The notes under the pieces were generated by a model that was given only the letters and a program-made list of their open reading frames with translations, had not been told where the DNA came from and made no database searches. The position numbers were made by a program, and so were the translations under genes. Positions 6,814 through 15,041 of a stretch of DNA of 16,306 nt are shown here, in pieces (position 1 is the first letter of the stretch; the number at the start of each line of letters is the position of its first letter). Source of the DNA: Candidatus Peregrinibacteria bacterium (GTDB taxonomy: Bacteria; Patescibacteriota; Gracilibacteria; UBA1369; LOWO2-01-FULL-3); contig SLNK01000023.1 in the NCBI GenBank assembly GCA_007133095.1, positions 1 to 16,306 of the forward strand, in the 5' to 3' direction.

Positions 6814-7686
6814 ATGAAAAAACTTTTATTGCTCTCATTGGTTGCGTTGGTTTTTAGTGCGTGTGGCGGCGCCGACAAAGACTATATTCATATTCAGCCT
6901 CAATCTTTGTCTGTGACGGGAATTTTGGAATTACAACAGATTGACGCTCATCCTGCAGGAACTCATGTGATTCTAAAGGACAACGGAGAAGAAGTTTCGG
7001 TTAAAAGCTTGTCCATAAATCTTTCTCTTGATCGATATCTTGGTAATATGGTTGAAGTTATGGGAATAATGGATCATTCCAACGATGTTCTTGAAGTTAC
7101 GGGAATCACAGTGCTGGAAATTTTGGTTGAACCCATCGATGAGGATTTGGAGGATGTTGAAGACGATGAGAACGATATTGAAGAAGCGGAAAACGATCTG
7201 GAGGAAGACGTTGATGAATCCTTTGGAGTAGTTCCTTCGGAGGACGAATCGGAGGACGATTCGGGCGATGTTTCAGATCATGAGCTTCCCGAAGTTGATA
7301 TGTCCCTCACTTCTTTCAAGAGTCTCCCCTATTTCTTTAGCGGAGAATATCCGTCTCAATGGTATTATGCCGGTTCACTCCCCACGACCGATGGCGTTCT
7401 TCACCATTATGGATTTTCCAATGAGTCTCCCGTTACTTCCGAAAATGAAATCGTGAGCCTTGATGTGATCAGTGGTGGATTGATGTCCGAATGGACTTCA
7501 AGAGCGGGAATTGAAACCGTTGAAATCAATGAACAAGAATTTTTTATTTCCGCCTCTCAAACGGATTATGTAGTTTTTACATCTGTCGGTGGAAGAAATT
7601 ACCGAGTGCTGGGTCCGCTTGAATATGAAGATTTGATTTTGGCTATGGCTGCAAGTATTCAACCTTTTGAACCTGAAAAGGAATAG
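6814..7686 (+). CDS. lipoprotein of unknown function with acidic linker
   Basis: The 290-aa protein begins with a clear lipoprotein signal: MKK, a hydrophobic run, then LVFSAC with the modified cysteine at residue 17. Residues about 33-103 look like a small beta-rich domain, possibly OB-like, judging from the repeated VTG and VEVMG strands. A very acidic stretch follows (about 107-162), mainly Glu and Asp with a few Asn and Ser. The C-terminal part (165-285) is a mixed domain with aromatic residues (YFFSGEYPSQWYY) that I do not recognise. It should be attached to the outer face of the membrane, with the acidic stretch as spacer or cation binder; this is inference. It has its own promoter and sits between ruvB and the clp gene without a clear functional link. 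No family name is proposed. Confidence 0.8.
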   Translation: MKKLLLLSLVALVFSACGGADKDYIHIQPQSLSVTGILELQQIDAHPAGTHVILKDNGEEVSVKSLSINLSLDRYLGNMVEVMGIMDHSNDVLEVTGITVLEILVEPIDEDLEDVEDDENDIEEAENDLEEDVDESFGVVPSEDESEDDSGDVSDHELPEVDMSLTSFKSLPYFFSGEYPSQWYYAGSLPTTDGVLHHYGFSNESPVTSENEIVSLDVISGGLMSEWTSRAGIETVEINEQEFFISASQTDYVVFTSVGGRNYRVLGPLEYEDLILAMAASIQPFEPEKE

Positions 7687-7758
7687 TTATCTAAACCATT
7701 TAAGCTTTTTAAAGTAAAGCATAAATAGACATGTTGTGTTCTGCTTTCACTCCTTTTG

Positions 7759-7767
7759 TGGTAATAT
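7759..7767 (+). promoter_or_regulatory. extended -10 promoter of the clp gene
   Basis: TG-G-TAATAT is an extended -10 with predicted start near 7774. No good -35 is seen at normal spacing. The leader of about 24 nt (7774-7797) is A/T-rich without a Shine-Dalgarno. No CIRCE-like inverted repeat is visible in the 111-bp gap, so heat-shock control by HrcA is not supported. Confidence 0.45.
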
Positions 7768-7797
7768 TGTCTGAAGTAAAAATTTATTAAAAATCAT

Positions 7798-10398
7798 ATG
7801 TCTGAAATAAATCATTTTGATAAGTTTACGAAGGAAGCTAAACAGGCTCTTATGGTCGCTCAAGATAAGGCCAAAGAGGCGAAGCTTAACTACGTTGGGA
7901 CGGAACATATTTTGATAGGGATTCTTGCGCAAGAGAACTCCCTGGGATCGTCAATACTTTTAAATTTCGGGGTTTCTCTGGATAATGTCTACTTGGTTCT
8001 GAAGACCGTTGGAAGAAGCAGTTCTCCTAGCAAGGCTGACGAACCTGGGGGCTTAAGCGGCTTTGCTAAAGAAATAATTGAAGAAGCGGTTAAAGTTGCC
8101 CACGAATATGGACACTCTTTTGTGGGAACCGAACATCTTCTTTTTGCGCTTGCATCACAGGACAATACCGCCGCCACTGTTATTCTTGAAAACATGAAGG
8201 TTTCCCCCGACGATATTAAAGAGCAAATTTTAGAAATTTTTGAAAGAGCGAAAGGAATGCAAGGAAACGGTCAAGAAGGACTGGAAGGCGCCGGCCCAAA
8301 TGTCCCAAAAAATCCTCAAATGATGAATCCGATAGAATTTTTTCTAACCGGTCTTCAAGGAGTTTTGACAGGACAACCAAAAGACGCTTACAAAGATGCA
8401 CATAAACATAAAAAAAGAACGGATAAGCAGGGCGTAAGTACGCCGGCTTTGGATTATTTTTCCGTTGATCTCGTGGAAGAGGTCAGGGAAGGGAAAATTG
8501 GTCCGGTTATCGGGAGAGAAAGAGAAATTGAGCGTGTTATAAGTATTCTTTCAAGAAAAACAAAGAATAACCCTATTCTTATCGGAGAGTCCGGGGTGGG
8601 GAAAACCGCCGTGGCGGAAGGCCTTGCCCATGTCATTGCCGCTGAAAATGTTCCGGACAGCATGTTGGATAAAAAATTGCTTTCAATTTCAATGGCGTCC
8701 GTTGTTGCCGGGACAAAGTATAGAGGTGAATTCGAAGAAAGAATAAAGCAGATAATAGAAGAAGCAAGCGCCCAGGATAATGTAATTCTTTTTATTGATG
8801 AGTTCCATACTGTGGTTGGCGCCGGAAGTGCGGAAGGCAGTCTGGATGCCGCCAACATATTGAAACCGGCTCTGTCTAGAGGAAGTATTCAGGTTCTGGG
8901 AGCGACGACCACCACCGAGTATAGAAAAAATGTTGAGAAAGACGCAGCTCTAGAGAGGCGTTTCCAATCTGTTATGGTTGAAGAAGCCTCAACATCGGAA
9001 ACTTTGGAAATTCTAAGCGGGATAAGGGAATCTTTTGAAGATCATCACAATCTCATGATTACCCCCGATGCTTTGCAATCTTCAGTCTATCTTTCCAAAA
9101 GATATATTAATGACCGATTTTTACCGGATAAGGCCATAGATCTTATCGATGAAGCGGCGGCCAAAAAAAGAATCAAATCTAAAGTTCATGACGATAAAAT
9201 CAAGAAGCTTCAGCGCAAATTGACTGCGGTTATAAAGAAAAAAGAAGACTGCGTTTCACGCCAAGACTACGAAAAAGCGGCGGAGCTGCGGAATGAAGAA
9301 CTGGAATTGGTCAAAAAAATAGATGAACAAAAATTTGTAAAACTGCCCAGATCCAAAAGACCTAAATTGATGCAAAACGATATCGCGGCGGTTGTTTCTT
9401 CCATGACGGGCGTTCCCGTCACCAGATTGGTAAAGGATGATATTTCAAAATTAAAATCTTTGGAAATCGCGCTCAAAAGTAGGATTATCGGGCAGGATGA
9501 AGCGGTGGAGGCTGTATCAAGAGCCATCCGAAGATCCCGTGCGGGGTTCGCCGATGAAAAACGCCCTATCGGGTCATTCATTTTTATGGGGCCGACAGGT
9601 GTGGGAAAAACGGAATTGGTTAAAACTATTGCAGAAGAAGTTTATAATGATAGGAACGCGCTCATAAAAATCGATATGAGTGAATTTATGGAAAGGCATA
9701 ACACTTCCCGTTTGATTGGGGCGACTGCGGGCTATGTCGGGTATGACGATGGCGGCCAGCTTACGGAAGCGGTTAGAAGAAAACCATACAGCGTTGTTCT
9801 TTTTGACGAGATTGAAAAGGCCCATCCCGATGTCTTCAATCTTCTACTTCAAATTCTTGAGGACGGTGAACTTACCGATGCGAAGGGAAGAAGAGTGGAT
9901 TTTAGAAACACTATAATTGTCTTAACCTCCAATATAGGAGCCAAGAAGCTGACTGAAAAGGCGGCTCCGATCGGGTTTACTACAAAAAATGAAGATTTGG
10001 AAAAAGCGGAGGAGGATTTTGTAGCAATGAGAGATGAAATTCTCAAAGATCTCAAGGATGCTTTTCGTCCCGAATTTTTGAACAGAATAGACAAGGTTGT
10101 AGTTTTCAGAGCTCTCACCAACGAAAATGTAAGAGAGATTGTAAAACTTCACTTAAAATACTTGCAGGATCGTCTTGATCAGAAGGGCATAAAAATAAAA
10201 TGCACGGAAGAGGCTCTTAATATCCTGGCACAGAAAAGTTATGATCCGATGTATGGAGCCAGACCTGTCAGAAGGGCTTTACAGGAACTTGTTGAGGATG
10301 CTCTTACAACAAAATATCTTGATGGAGAATTCAAGGATGGGGACAAAGTCAGGATCATAAAAAAAGGAGATTCTGTGGGGTTGGAGAGGAATAGTTGA
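7798..10398 (+). CDS. clpC: ClpC-type AAA+ unfoldase (two ATPase domains, UVR motif)
   Basis: The 866-aa protein is a complete class I Clp ATPase. Two Clp N repeats (about 5-70 and 82-150) each contain a GTEH motif (34-37 and 110-113). D1 has Walker A GESGVGKT (263-270), Walker B LFIDEFH (331-337) and arginines at 387-388. A UVR-like middle segment (about 480-510, with YEKAAELRNEE) marks it as ClpC rather than ClpB, which would have a long coiled coil. D2 has GPTGVGKT (598-605), VLFDEIE (667-673) and the finger R763. The tripeptide IGF at 725-727 matches the loop by which ClpC/ClpA/ClpX dock on ClpP, so it should feed a protease; clpP is not in the window. Odd is the long linker between the N domain and D1 (about 151-218), with Gly/Pro/Asn, a hydrophobic patch at 179-191 and a Lys/His cluster at 202-207. 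Known ClpC proteins have a much shorter link here. Confidence 0.94.
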   Translation: MSEINHFDKFTKEAKQALMVAQDKAKEAKLNYVGTEHILIGILAQENSLGSSILLNFGVSLDNVYLVLKTVGRSSSPSKADEPGGLSGFAKEIIEEAVKVAHEYGHSFVGTEHLLFALASQDNTAATVILENMKVSPDDIKEQILEIFERAKGMQGNGQEGLEGAGPNVPKNPQMMNPIEFFLTGLQGVLTGQPKDAYKDAHKHKKRTDKQGVSTPALDYFSVDLVEEVREGKIGPVIGREREIERVISILSRKTKNNPILIGESGVGKTAVAEGLAHVIAAENVPDSMLDKKLLSISMASVVAGTKYRGEFEERIKQIIEEASAQDNVILFIDEFHTVVGAGSAEGSLDAANILKPALSRGSIQVLGATTTTEYRKNVEKDAALERRFQSVMVEEASTSETLEILSGIRESFEDHHNLMITPDALQSSVYLSKRYINDRFLPDKAIDLIDEAAAKKRIKSKVHDDKIKKLQRKLTAVIKKKEDCVSRQDYEKAAELRNEELELVKKIDEQKFVKLPRSKRPKLMQNDIAAVVSSMTGVPVTRLVKDDISKLKSLEIALKSRIIGQDEAVEAVSRAIRRSRAGFADEKRPIGSFIFMGPTGVGKTELVKTIAEEVYNDRNALIKIDMSEFMERHNTSRLIGATAGYVGYDDGGQLTEAVRRKPYSVVLFDEIEKAHPDVFNLLLQILEDGELTDAKGRRVDFRNTIIVLTSNIGAKKLTEKAAPIGFTTKNEDLEKAEEDFVAMRDEILKDLKDAFRPEFLNRIDKVVVFRALTNENVREIVKLHLKYLQDRLDQKGIKIKCTEEALNILAQKSYDPMYGARPVRRALQELVEDALTTKYLDGEFKDGDKVRIIKKGDSVGLERNS

Positions 10399-10423
10399 CA
10401 TGCCCGTAAAGTCTGCATATAAT
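10395..10423 (+). promoter_or_regulatory. perfect-consensus sigma70 promoter of the S1 gene
   Basis: TTGACA (10395-10400), exactly 17 bp, then TATAAT (10418-10423): both hexamers match consensus fully. The -35 overlaps the TGA stop of the clp gene. The predicted start at 10429-10430 gives a leader of about 92 nt. This is the strongest promoter in the window, as expected for an abundant ribosomal protein. Confidence 0.85.
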
Positions 10424-10428
10424 CCCTG

Positions 10429-10509
10429 TGCTCATTTGAATCAAGGTGTTTTATTAGTTGGGACTGCCTTTTCGAAACGGATGAGCAAGTATAATTTTAA
10501 AAAGTCCCG
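10429..10509 (+). promoter_or_regulatory. structured leader of the S1 mRNA, possible pseudoknot
   Basis: Two long-range helices can be read. P1 is 10429-10438 with 10478-10487: ten pairs, including two G-U, starting at the predicted first transcribed base. P2 is GGGACT (10460-10465) with AGTCCC (10503-10508), extendable by one G-U. Their order (P1 5', P2 5', P1 3', P2 3') is that of an H-type pseudoknot, or of two exclusive states. The 3' strand of P2 ends 12-13 nt before the ATG, where it could control ribosome access. Autogenous control of S1 through its leader is known in Escherichia coli; that this leader acts the same way is inference. Confidence 0.4.
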
Positions 10510-10521
10510 CTAAGCAGTAAT

Positions 10522-11709
10522 ATGACAGATGAAAATTCTTCCGGAACGACCATTATGGACGAGCTTCTTAATAGTGCGGAAGAGCTCCGGTTGCCCACTC
10601 CGGGAACGCTGATAGACGGCGTTGTTGTTTCAATATGGAAAAATAAGGTCTTGGTTGACCTTGGTGGAGTTGCTACGGGAATAATTGCCGGGCAAGAAGC
10701 ACATGACAGTTCGGGAACGCTCAAGGACCTGAGTTCCGGCGACAAAATTTCCGCGTTTGTGCTTGAAGACGAAAATGAAGACGGTTTGGTTGTTTTGTCT
10801 TTGAGGAAAGCCAGCCAGCAAAAAACCTGGGATAAATTCACAAAGGCTTATGAAAATAATGAAGCCATTACCGTTACCGCGAATGAAGCCAATAAGGGTG
10901 GACTTCTGCTTAATATTGACGGCATAAAAGGATTTATTCCCGTTTCTCAATTGGCTCCCCTTCATTATCCTAGAGTTAGCGGAGCGGACAGTGCCCGAAT
11001 TCTTGCAAGACTGCAAAAATTGATAGGGGTTCCGTTGTTGGTAAAAATAATCAATTTGGATCTTGAAGGAGGCAAGTTGATTTTGTCCGAAAGAGCCGCG
11101 GAAGAAGAGGAACGCAGAAGATGTATGGAAAAACTTGAAGTAGGACAGGAGATTAAAGGGAAAATCAGCGGTATTGTTAACTTCGGGATTTTTGTCACAT
11201 TCGGCGGATTGGAAGGTCTCGTTCACATTTCCGAAATAGCGTGGGGCCATGTTAAGGACCCTAATGACTACGGAAAACTCGGGGATGAGGTTGAGGTTCT
11301 TGTTATCGGGAAGGAGAGAGACAAAATCAGTCTTTCCATGAAGAAACTTATTCCGGATCCGTGGATTGAAGCCACAAAGAAATATAAAGTCGGTTCGGTT
11401 ATAGATACTGTAGTTGACCGGGTAACACCTTTCGGAGTTTTTGTTAAACTCGATGACGAGATAAACGGCTTGATTCATGTCAGTGAATTCGATGAAGGTG
11501 GAACCAAAGATCCTTCCGAACTTTACAAAGCAGGGGATAAAATAACCGCAAAAATCATAAGTATAGATCCGGAAGAACACAGAGTGGGGCTTTCCGTAGC
11601 TACAGACAAGAAAGAGGACGACAAAGCTGATAAAAAAGCCGAGGAGAAAGAAAAAAAAGAGGAAGAGGTAGAAGTAGAGACTGAAACTGAAGTTGAAGAA
11701 GAAAAATAG
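10522..11709 (+). CDS. rpsA: 30S ribosomal protein S1-like, four S1 RNA-binding domains
   Basis: The 395-aa protein contains four S1 (OB-fold) domains at about residues 27-97, 112-192, 205-275 and 288-360. Domains 3 and 4 are the most canonical, with NFGIFVTFGGLEGLVHISEI and TPFGVFVKL...GLIHVSEF; domains 1 and 2 are more diverged, as in ribosome-binding domains of S1. The tail after 362 is a low-complexity Lys/Glu-rich run ending in Glu/Val repeats. Four domains is the compact form common outside Proteobacteria, against six in E. coli. S1 helps load mRNAs with weak or absent Shine-Dalgarno sequences by binding A/U-rich leaders, which fits the leaders seen throughout this window. It has its own strong promoter and leader. 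The helicase gene follows after 20 nt with no terminator between. The exact role (true S1 or an S1-like RNA-binding protein) rests on domain content only. Confidence 0.88.
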   Translation: MTDENSSGTTIMDELLNSAEELRLPTPGTLIDGVVVSIWKNKVLVDLGGVATGIIAGQEAHDSSGTLKDLSSGDKISAFVLEDENEDGLVVLSLRKASQQKTWDKFTKAYENNEAITVTANEANKGGLLLNIDGIKGFIPVSQLAPLHYPRVSGADSARILARLQKLIGVPLLVKIINLDLEGGKLILSERAAEEEERRRCMEKLEVGQEIKGKISGIVNFGIFVTFGGLEGLVHISEIAWGHVKDPNDYGKLGDEVEVLVIGKERDKISLSMKKLIPDPWIEATKKYKVGSVIDTVVDRVTPFGVFVKLDDEINGLIHVSEFDEGGTKDPSELYKAGDKITAKIISIDPEEHRVGLSVATDKKEDDKADKKAEEKEKKEEEVEVETETEVEEEK

Positions 11710-11729
11710 GCCGATAACGCGTACTTTTT

Positions 11730-14700
11730 ATGTTTGACGCCAGATACTCGGATCTTAATGAAGAACAGAGACGGGCCGTCGATGCAATCGACGGCCCCGT
11801 TTTAGTTATAGCCGGCCCCGGATCGGGGAAAACGGAGATATTGAGTCTGCGAACTCTGAATATTTTAAAAAAAACAGACACACTCCCCTCTTCCATTTTG
11901 TGTCTTACCTTTACGGAAGCGGCGGCATCAAACATGCAGAAGAGACTCGCGGATATAATGGGGGCCGACGCATACAAAATCGCGATCCAAACATTTCACT
12001 CCTTCGGACAGAGCGTAATAAATCGCTATCCGGATTACTTCTACAAGGGGTTCAATTTCAATCCCGCGGACGACCTCACGCAGACCAAGATTTTGGAATC
12101 CGTCCTGGAAAGCATGCCTCACGATACTCCTCTGCGCTCTTACTCCGAGGCGCACGGATATTCCTACATCGGAGATATAAAAGGCAGAATCAATGACTTA
12201 AAAACGGGAGGCATGAGTCCGGACGAGTTTGAATCCGTTATCAAAGCAAATGAATCATATCTGAAAGAGGCCTCCCCCGTTCTGAACGATTTTTTTACAA
12301 ACACTCCCTTGCGAGGAAAAACAGAAGCTATTTTAAGCGCAATCCCCCATCTCATCAATAATCTGGAGAGCATCCCGGGCGGATCAATCAAGAAAGAAAT
12401 ACTTAAAAGTTTACAAAACGCTTATGAGGAAGCCGTTTCTATCGAAAAAACAACTCCCATGACCAAATGGAAGAACTCGGTTTCCGAGAAAGATTCCGAG
12501 GGAAAATTCATATTCGTCGATTATCGAAATATTGAGAACCATTTTTCTCTGGCGGAAATTTACAGGAGGTACTGTGAAAAAATGCATCAGGAAGGCTATT
12601 TTGATTTTTCCGATATGATCTCCGATGTCTCACGGGCAATGGAAAAACATACGGATTTGAAATACAACCTGCAGGAGCAGTATCAATATGTCCTTGTGGA
12701 CGAATTTCAGGACACGAACGGCGCGCAAATGCGGCTTCTGCACCAATTGCTGGACGCGGATGTGCATGAAGGCAGACCCAATATCATGGCAGTGGGCGAT
12801 GACGATCAATCAATTTACAAGTTCCAAGGCGCCAATCTGGCGAATATTCTGGATTTTAGAGAGAGGTTCAGGGATCCGGAAATCATCGTGCTTACAAAAA
12901 ATTACCGTTCCACTCCGGAAGTTTTAGACCTAGTCAGGAAAATCATTTTGAAGGGAGAAGAAAGACTTGAGAACAAATATGAAAAAATTACGAAGGAACT
13001 TGAAGCGGCCAACAAAAACGTGAAGCCCGGGGAGATTGCGGAGAAGGAATTTTTTACCCGCTTCCATGAATTTATTTGGGTGTCCGAAGGAATAAAAAAC
13101 CGTTTGGATAAAGGCGAATCGCCGTCGGAGATAGCGGTAATCGCGCCGACTCACAAGATACTTATGGAAATGGCCAAATATCTTGATTACAAAGGCATCC
13201 CCGTCGCGTATGAACGCAAGAAAGATCTTTTTGAGCAGACTCACATCACCCAGCTTATCACCATGATGCGCTTTGTTAATTCGCTAAACAAAATCGGACA
13301 AAAGGAAGCCGATCATCTGTTGCCGGACATCCTTTCGTTTGAATTTTTCAATATCCCCCGTCTGGACATCTGGAAGATTTCCATAGAAGCCTACAGCCCC
13401 AGCGACAAGACTAATCAAAAGCTCTGGCTTGAAGTCATGCTGGCGCACAGTAACGAAAAAATCAGAAAAATAGCGAGGTTTTTTATTGAACTGGCCGGCC
13501 TTTCAGTCAACCGCACGGGCGAAGAAATAATAGACATGCTTACGGGCGTTGCGCCGGTGAAAATTGAAGACGATAAGTTTGTTTGTCCGTACAAGGAACA
13601 TTACTTCGGCACGGATATTTTTGAAAAGAAGCGAAGCGAATTCATGGATCATCTTGTGGCTTTGCAATCGCTTGTTAAGTCGGTGAGAGATTTTGAAGGC
13701 GGCAAAAAGGCACTTACATTATCGGACATCGTTGATTTTGTGGATCTTCATGAAAAGCACAAAGTCAAATTGGTTTATCAGACCGCGTTCAACACGACCG
13801 AAAACGCTGTACATTTAAGTACTCCGCACAAAGCGAAGGGACTGGAGTTTGAAACGGTTTACGCCGTAAATTGCACGGATGGCGCTTGGTGCGGTCGCGG
13901 AAGATCCGTTAAAGTGAGGTTCCCCGCGAATGTCCGGCTCATGTCCGAATCCGACAATCCGGACGACAAATTGAGGCTTTTTTACGTCACCCTCTCCCGT
14001 GCGAAGCGCAATTTGTACACCACCTACCACAAATACAACGAGGACGGCAAAGGCGCCAACAAACTGCGATTTCTTGAGGACAGAGACATTGAGGAAAAGT
14101 TATCGAAACCCGCGTCAATAGACTTGAATCTCACGGACGACAAAAACGCGAAGGATTTTTACGAAATGCAGGTTAGCCCCATCAAATACGGCTCACTCAA
14201 CCAGCAAGAAAACGCTTTATTGAGAGATGTTCTTGAAAATTATCGTCTCAGTGTCACCCACCTTCAGAATTTTCTGGATATAAGCCGGGGCGGGCCGCAA
14301 GTTTTCCTGGAGAAAAATCTTTTGAGGTTCCCCCAAAAACTTTCCTTCGTCCTTTCTTTCGGAAATGCCATGCATCAAGCCGTTGAGAAATTTTACAGGG
14401 AATTCAAGGCGCGCGGCGTTCTCCCCACGGTCGACGCTCTCCTGCGGATTTACGAGGAGGTTCTGCCCGGTCATCGTCTTAATAAAAAGGATTTTGAGCA
14501 TGCGTTGGAGAAAGGTCGGGACTATTTAAAAGTTTATTACGAAAATCGCAAGGATAGTTTTGACCCGAGTGATCTTGTAGAGGTCGATTTCAGGCACCAG
14601 AATGTTATGATGGACGGAGTGAAGCTCACTGGGAAGTTGGACAAAATTAAAATAATCGATAAGACGGAAGCGCACGTTTTCGATCTGAAAACGGGAAAGA

Positions 14701-15041
14701 GTTTGAATCGATGGGACGGTTCCCTAAAATCTTTGAATTACAGGGATCAGCTGGTTTTTTATAAGATTCTGATGGAGAACAGCAGAGATTATTCAAATTA
14801 CAGGGTTACAGAGGGCGTTATGGAATTTTTGGCCCCCACCGACGGAAAGACAATACTACTCCCCCACTCCATTTCCGATCCGGAAGTCGAAGAGATGAAA
14901 AAACTGATCAGCATCGTTTACAAAAAGATCCTGAACCTGGATTTTCCGGATGTAAGCGGATATCCCCTGGACAGCTACGGCAGCGTCTCCCCCGTCGGCG
15001 TCAAACAGTTCCGCAAAGATTTGTTGGAAGGGAGGGTGTGA
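11730..15041 (+). CDS. UvrD/Rep-type (SF1A) helicase fused to C-terminal PD-(D/E)XK nuclease
   Basis: The 1103-aa protein has all SF1A helicase motifs: LNEEQRRAV (Q motif, 9-17), AGPGSGKTE (28-36), LTFTEAAASNM (Ia, 59-69), QTFHSFG (87-93), LVDEFQDTN (II, 322-330), VGDDDQSIYKFQGA (III, 355-368), LTKNYRSTPEVL (IV, 388-399), LSTPHKAKGLEFETVYA (V, 696-712) and RLFYVTLSRAKRNLY (VI, 749-763). The C-terminal 270 residues hold a RecB/AddB-type nuclease: GNAMH (H882), GKLDKI (D971), FDLKTGK (D985, K987) and YRDQLVFY (Q1007). The four-cysteine Fe-S cluster of AddB is not visible. The layout resembles AddA, AdnA/AdnB or RecB, so a double-strand-break end-processing motor is likely; no partner subunit lies beside it. 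Codons use more C/G in third positions than the genes to the left. It starts 20 nt after the S1 gene without a Shine-Dalgarno, and its first codons contain a strong hairpin. Confidence 0.92.
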   Translation: MFDARYSDLNEEQRRAVDAIDGPVLVIAGPGSGKTEILSLRTLNILKKTDTLPSSILCLTFTEAAASNMQKRLADIMGADAYKIAIQTFHSFGQSVINRYPDYFYKGFNFNPADDLTQTKILESVLESMPHDTPLRSYSEAHGYSYIGDIKGRINDLKTGGMSPDEFESVIKANESYLKEASPVLNDFFTNTPLRGKTEAILSAIPHLINNLESIPGGSIKKEILKSLQNAYEEAVSIEKTTPMTKWKNSVSEKDSEGKFIFVDYRNIENHFSLAEIYRRYCEKMHQEGYFDFSDMISDVSRAMEKHTDLKYNLQEQYQYVLVDEFQDTNGAQMRLLHQLLDADVHEGRPNIMAVGDDDQSIYKFQGANLANILDFRERFRDPEIIVLTKNYRSTPEVLDLVRKIILKGEERLENKYEKITKELEAANKNVKPGEIAEKEFFTRFHEFIWVSEGIKNRLDKGESPSEIAVIAPTHKILMEMAKYLDYKGIPVAYERKKDLFEQTHITQLITMMRFVNSLNKIGQKEADHLLPDILSFEFFNIPRLDIWKISIEAYSPSDKTNQKLWLEVMLAHSNEKIRKIARFFIELAGLSVNRTGEEIIDMLTGVAPVKIEDDKFVCPYKEHYFGTDIFEKKRSEFMDHLVALQSLVKSVRDFEGGKKALTLSDIVDFVDLHEKHKVKLVYQTAFNTTENAVHLSTPHKAKGLEFETVYAVNCTDGAWCGRGRSVKVRFPANVRLMSESDNPDDKLRLFYVTLSRAKRNLYTTYHKYNEDGKGANKLRFLEDRDIEEKLSKPASIDLNLTDDKNAKDFYEMQVSPIKYGSLNQQENALLRDVLENYRLSVTHLQNFLDISRGGPQVFLEKNLLRFPQKLSFVLSFGNAMHQAVEKFYREFKARGVLPTVDALLRIYEEVLPGHRLNKKDFEHALEKGRDYLKVYYENRKDSFDPSDLVEVDFRHQNVMMDGVKLTGKLDKIKIIDKTEAHVFDLKTGKSLNRWDGSLKSLNYRDQLVFYKILMENSRDYSNYRVTEGVMEFLAPTDGKTILLPHSISDPEVEEMKKLISIVYKKILNLDFPDVSGYPLDSYGSVSPVGVKQFRKDLLEGRV
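11773..11797 (+). repeat. 11-bp perfect inverted repeat in the first codons of the helicase gene
   Basis: GGGCCGTCGAT (11773-11783) and ATCGACGGCCC (11787-11797) are exact reverse complements with loop GCA. In RNA this is a very stable hairpin covering codons 15-23 (RAVDAIDGP). It is followed by CGTTTTAG, a short U-run. It lies within 70 nt of the end of the S1 gene and could act as a terminator-like attenuator, a brake on helicase translation, or a 3' stabiliser for S1 mRNA. The pairing is seen directly; any function is inference. Confidence 0.7.

Noticed and set aside
7687..7797. HrcA (CIRCE) operator before the clp gene
   Set aside because: I looked for TTAGCACTC-N9-GAGTGCTAA or a similar inverted repeat and found none; only a weak GCTTT/AAAGC pair is present.
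10490..10495. Second TATAAT as an S1 promoter
   Set aside because: No acceptable -35 stands at 16-18 bp and there is no extended TG. It lies in an A/T-rich loop of the leader; kept only as an alternative start.
10630..11580. Minus-strand open frame of 316 codons
   Set aside because: It lies wholly inside the S1 gene, whose four domains are well supported; the translation has no recognisable domain.
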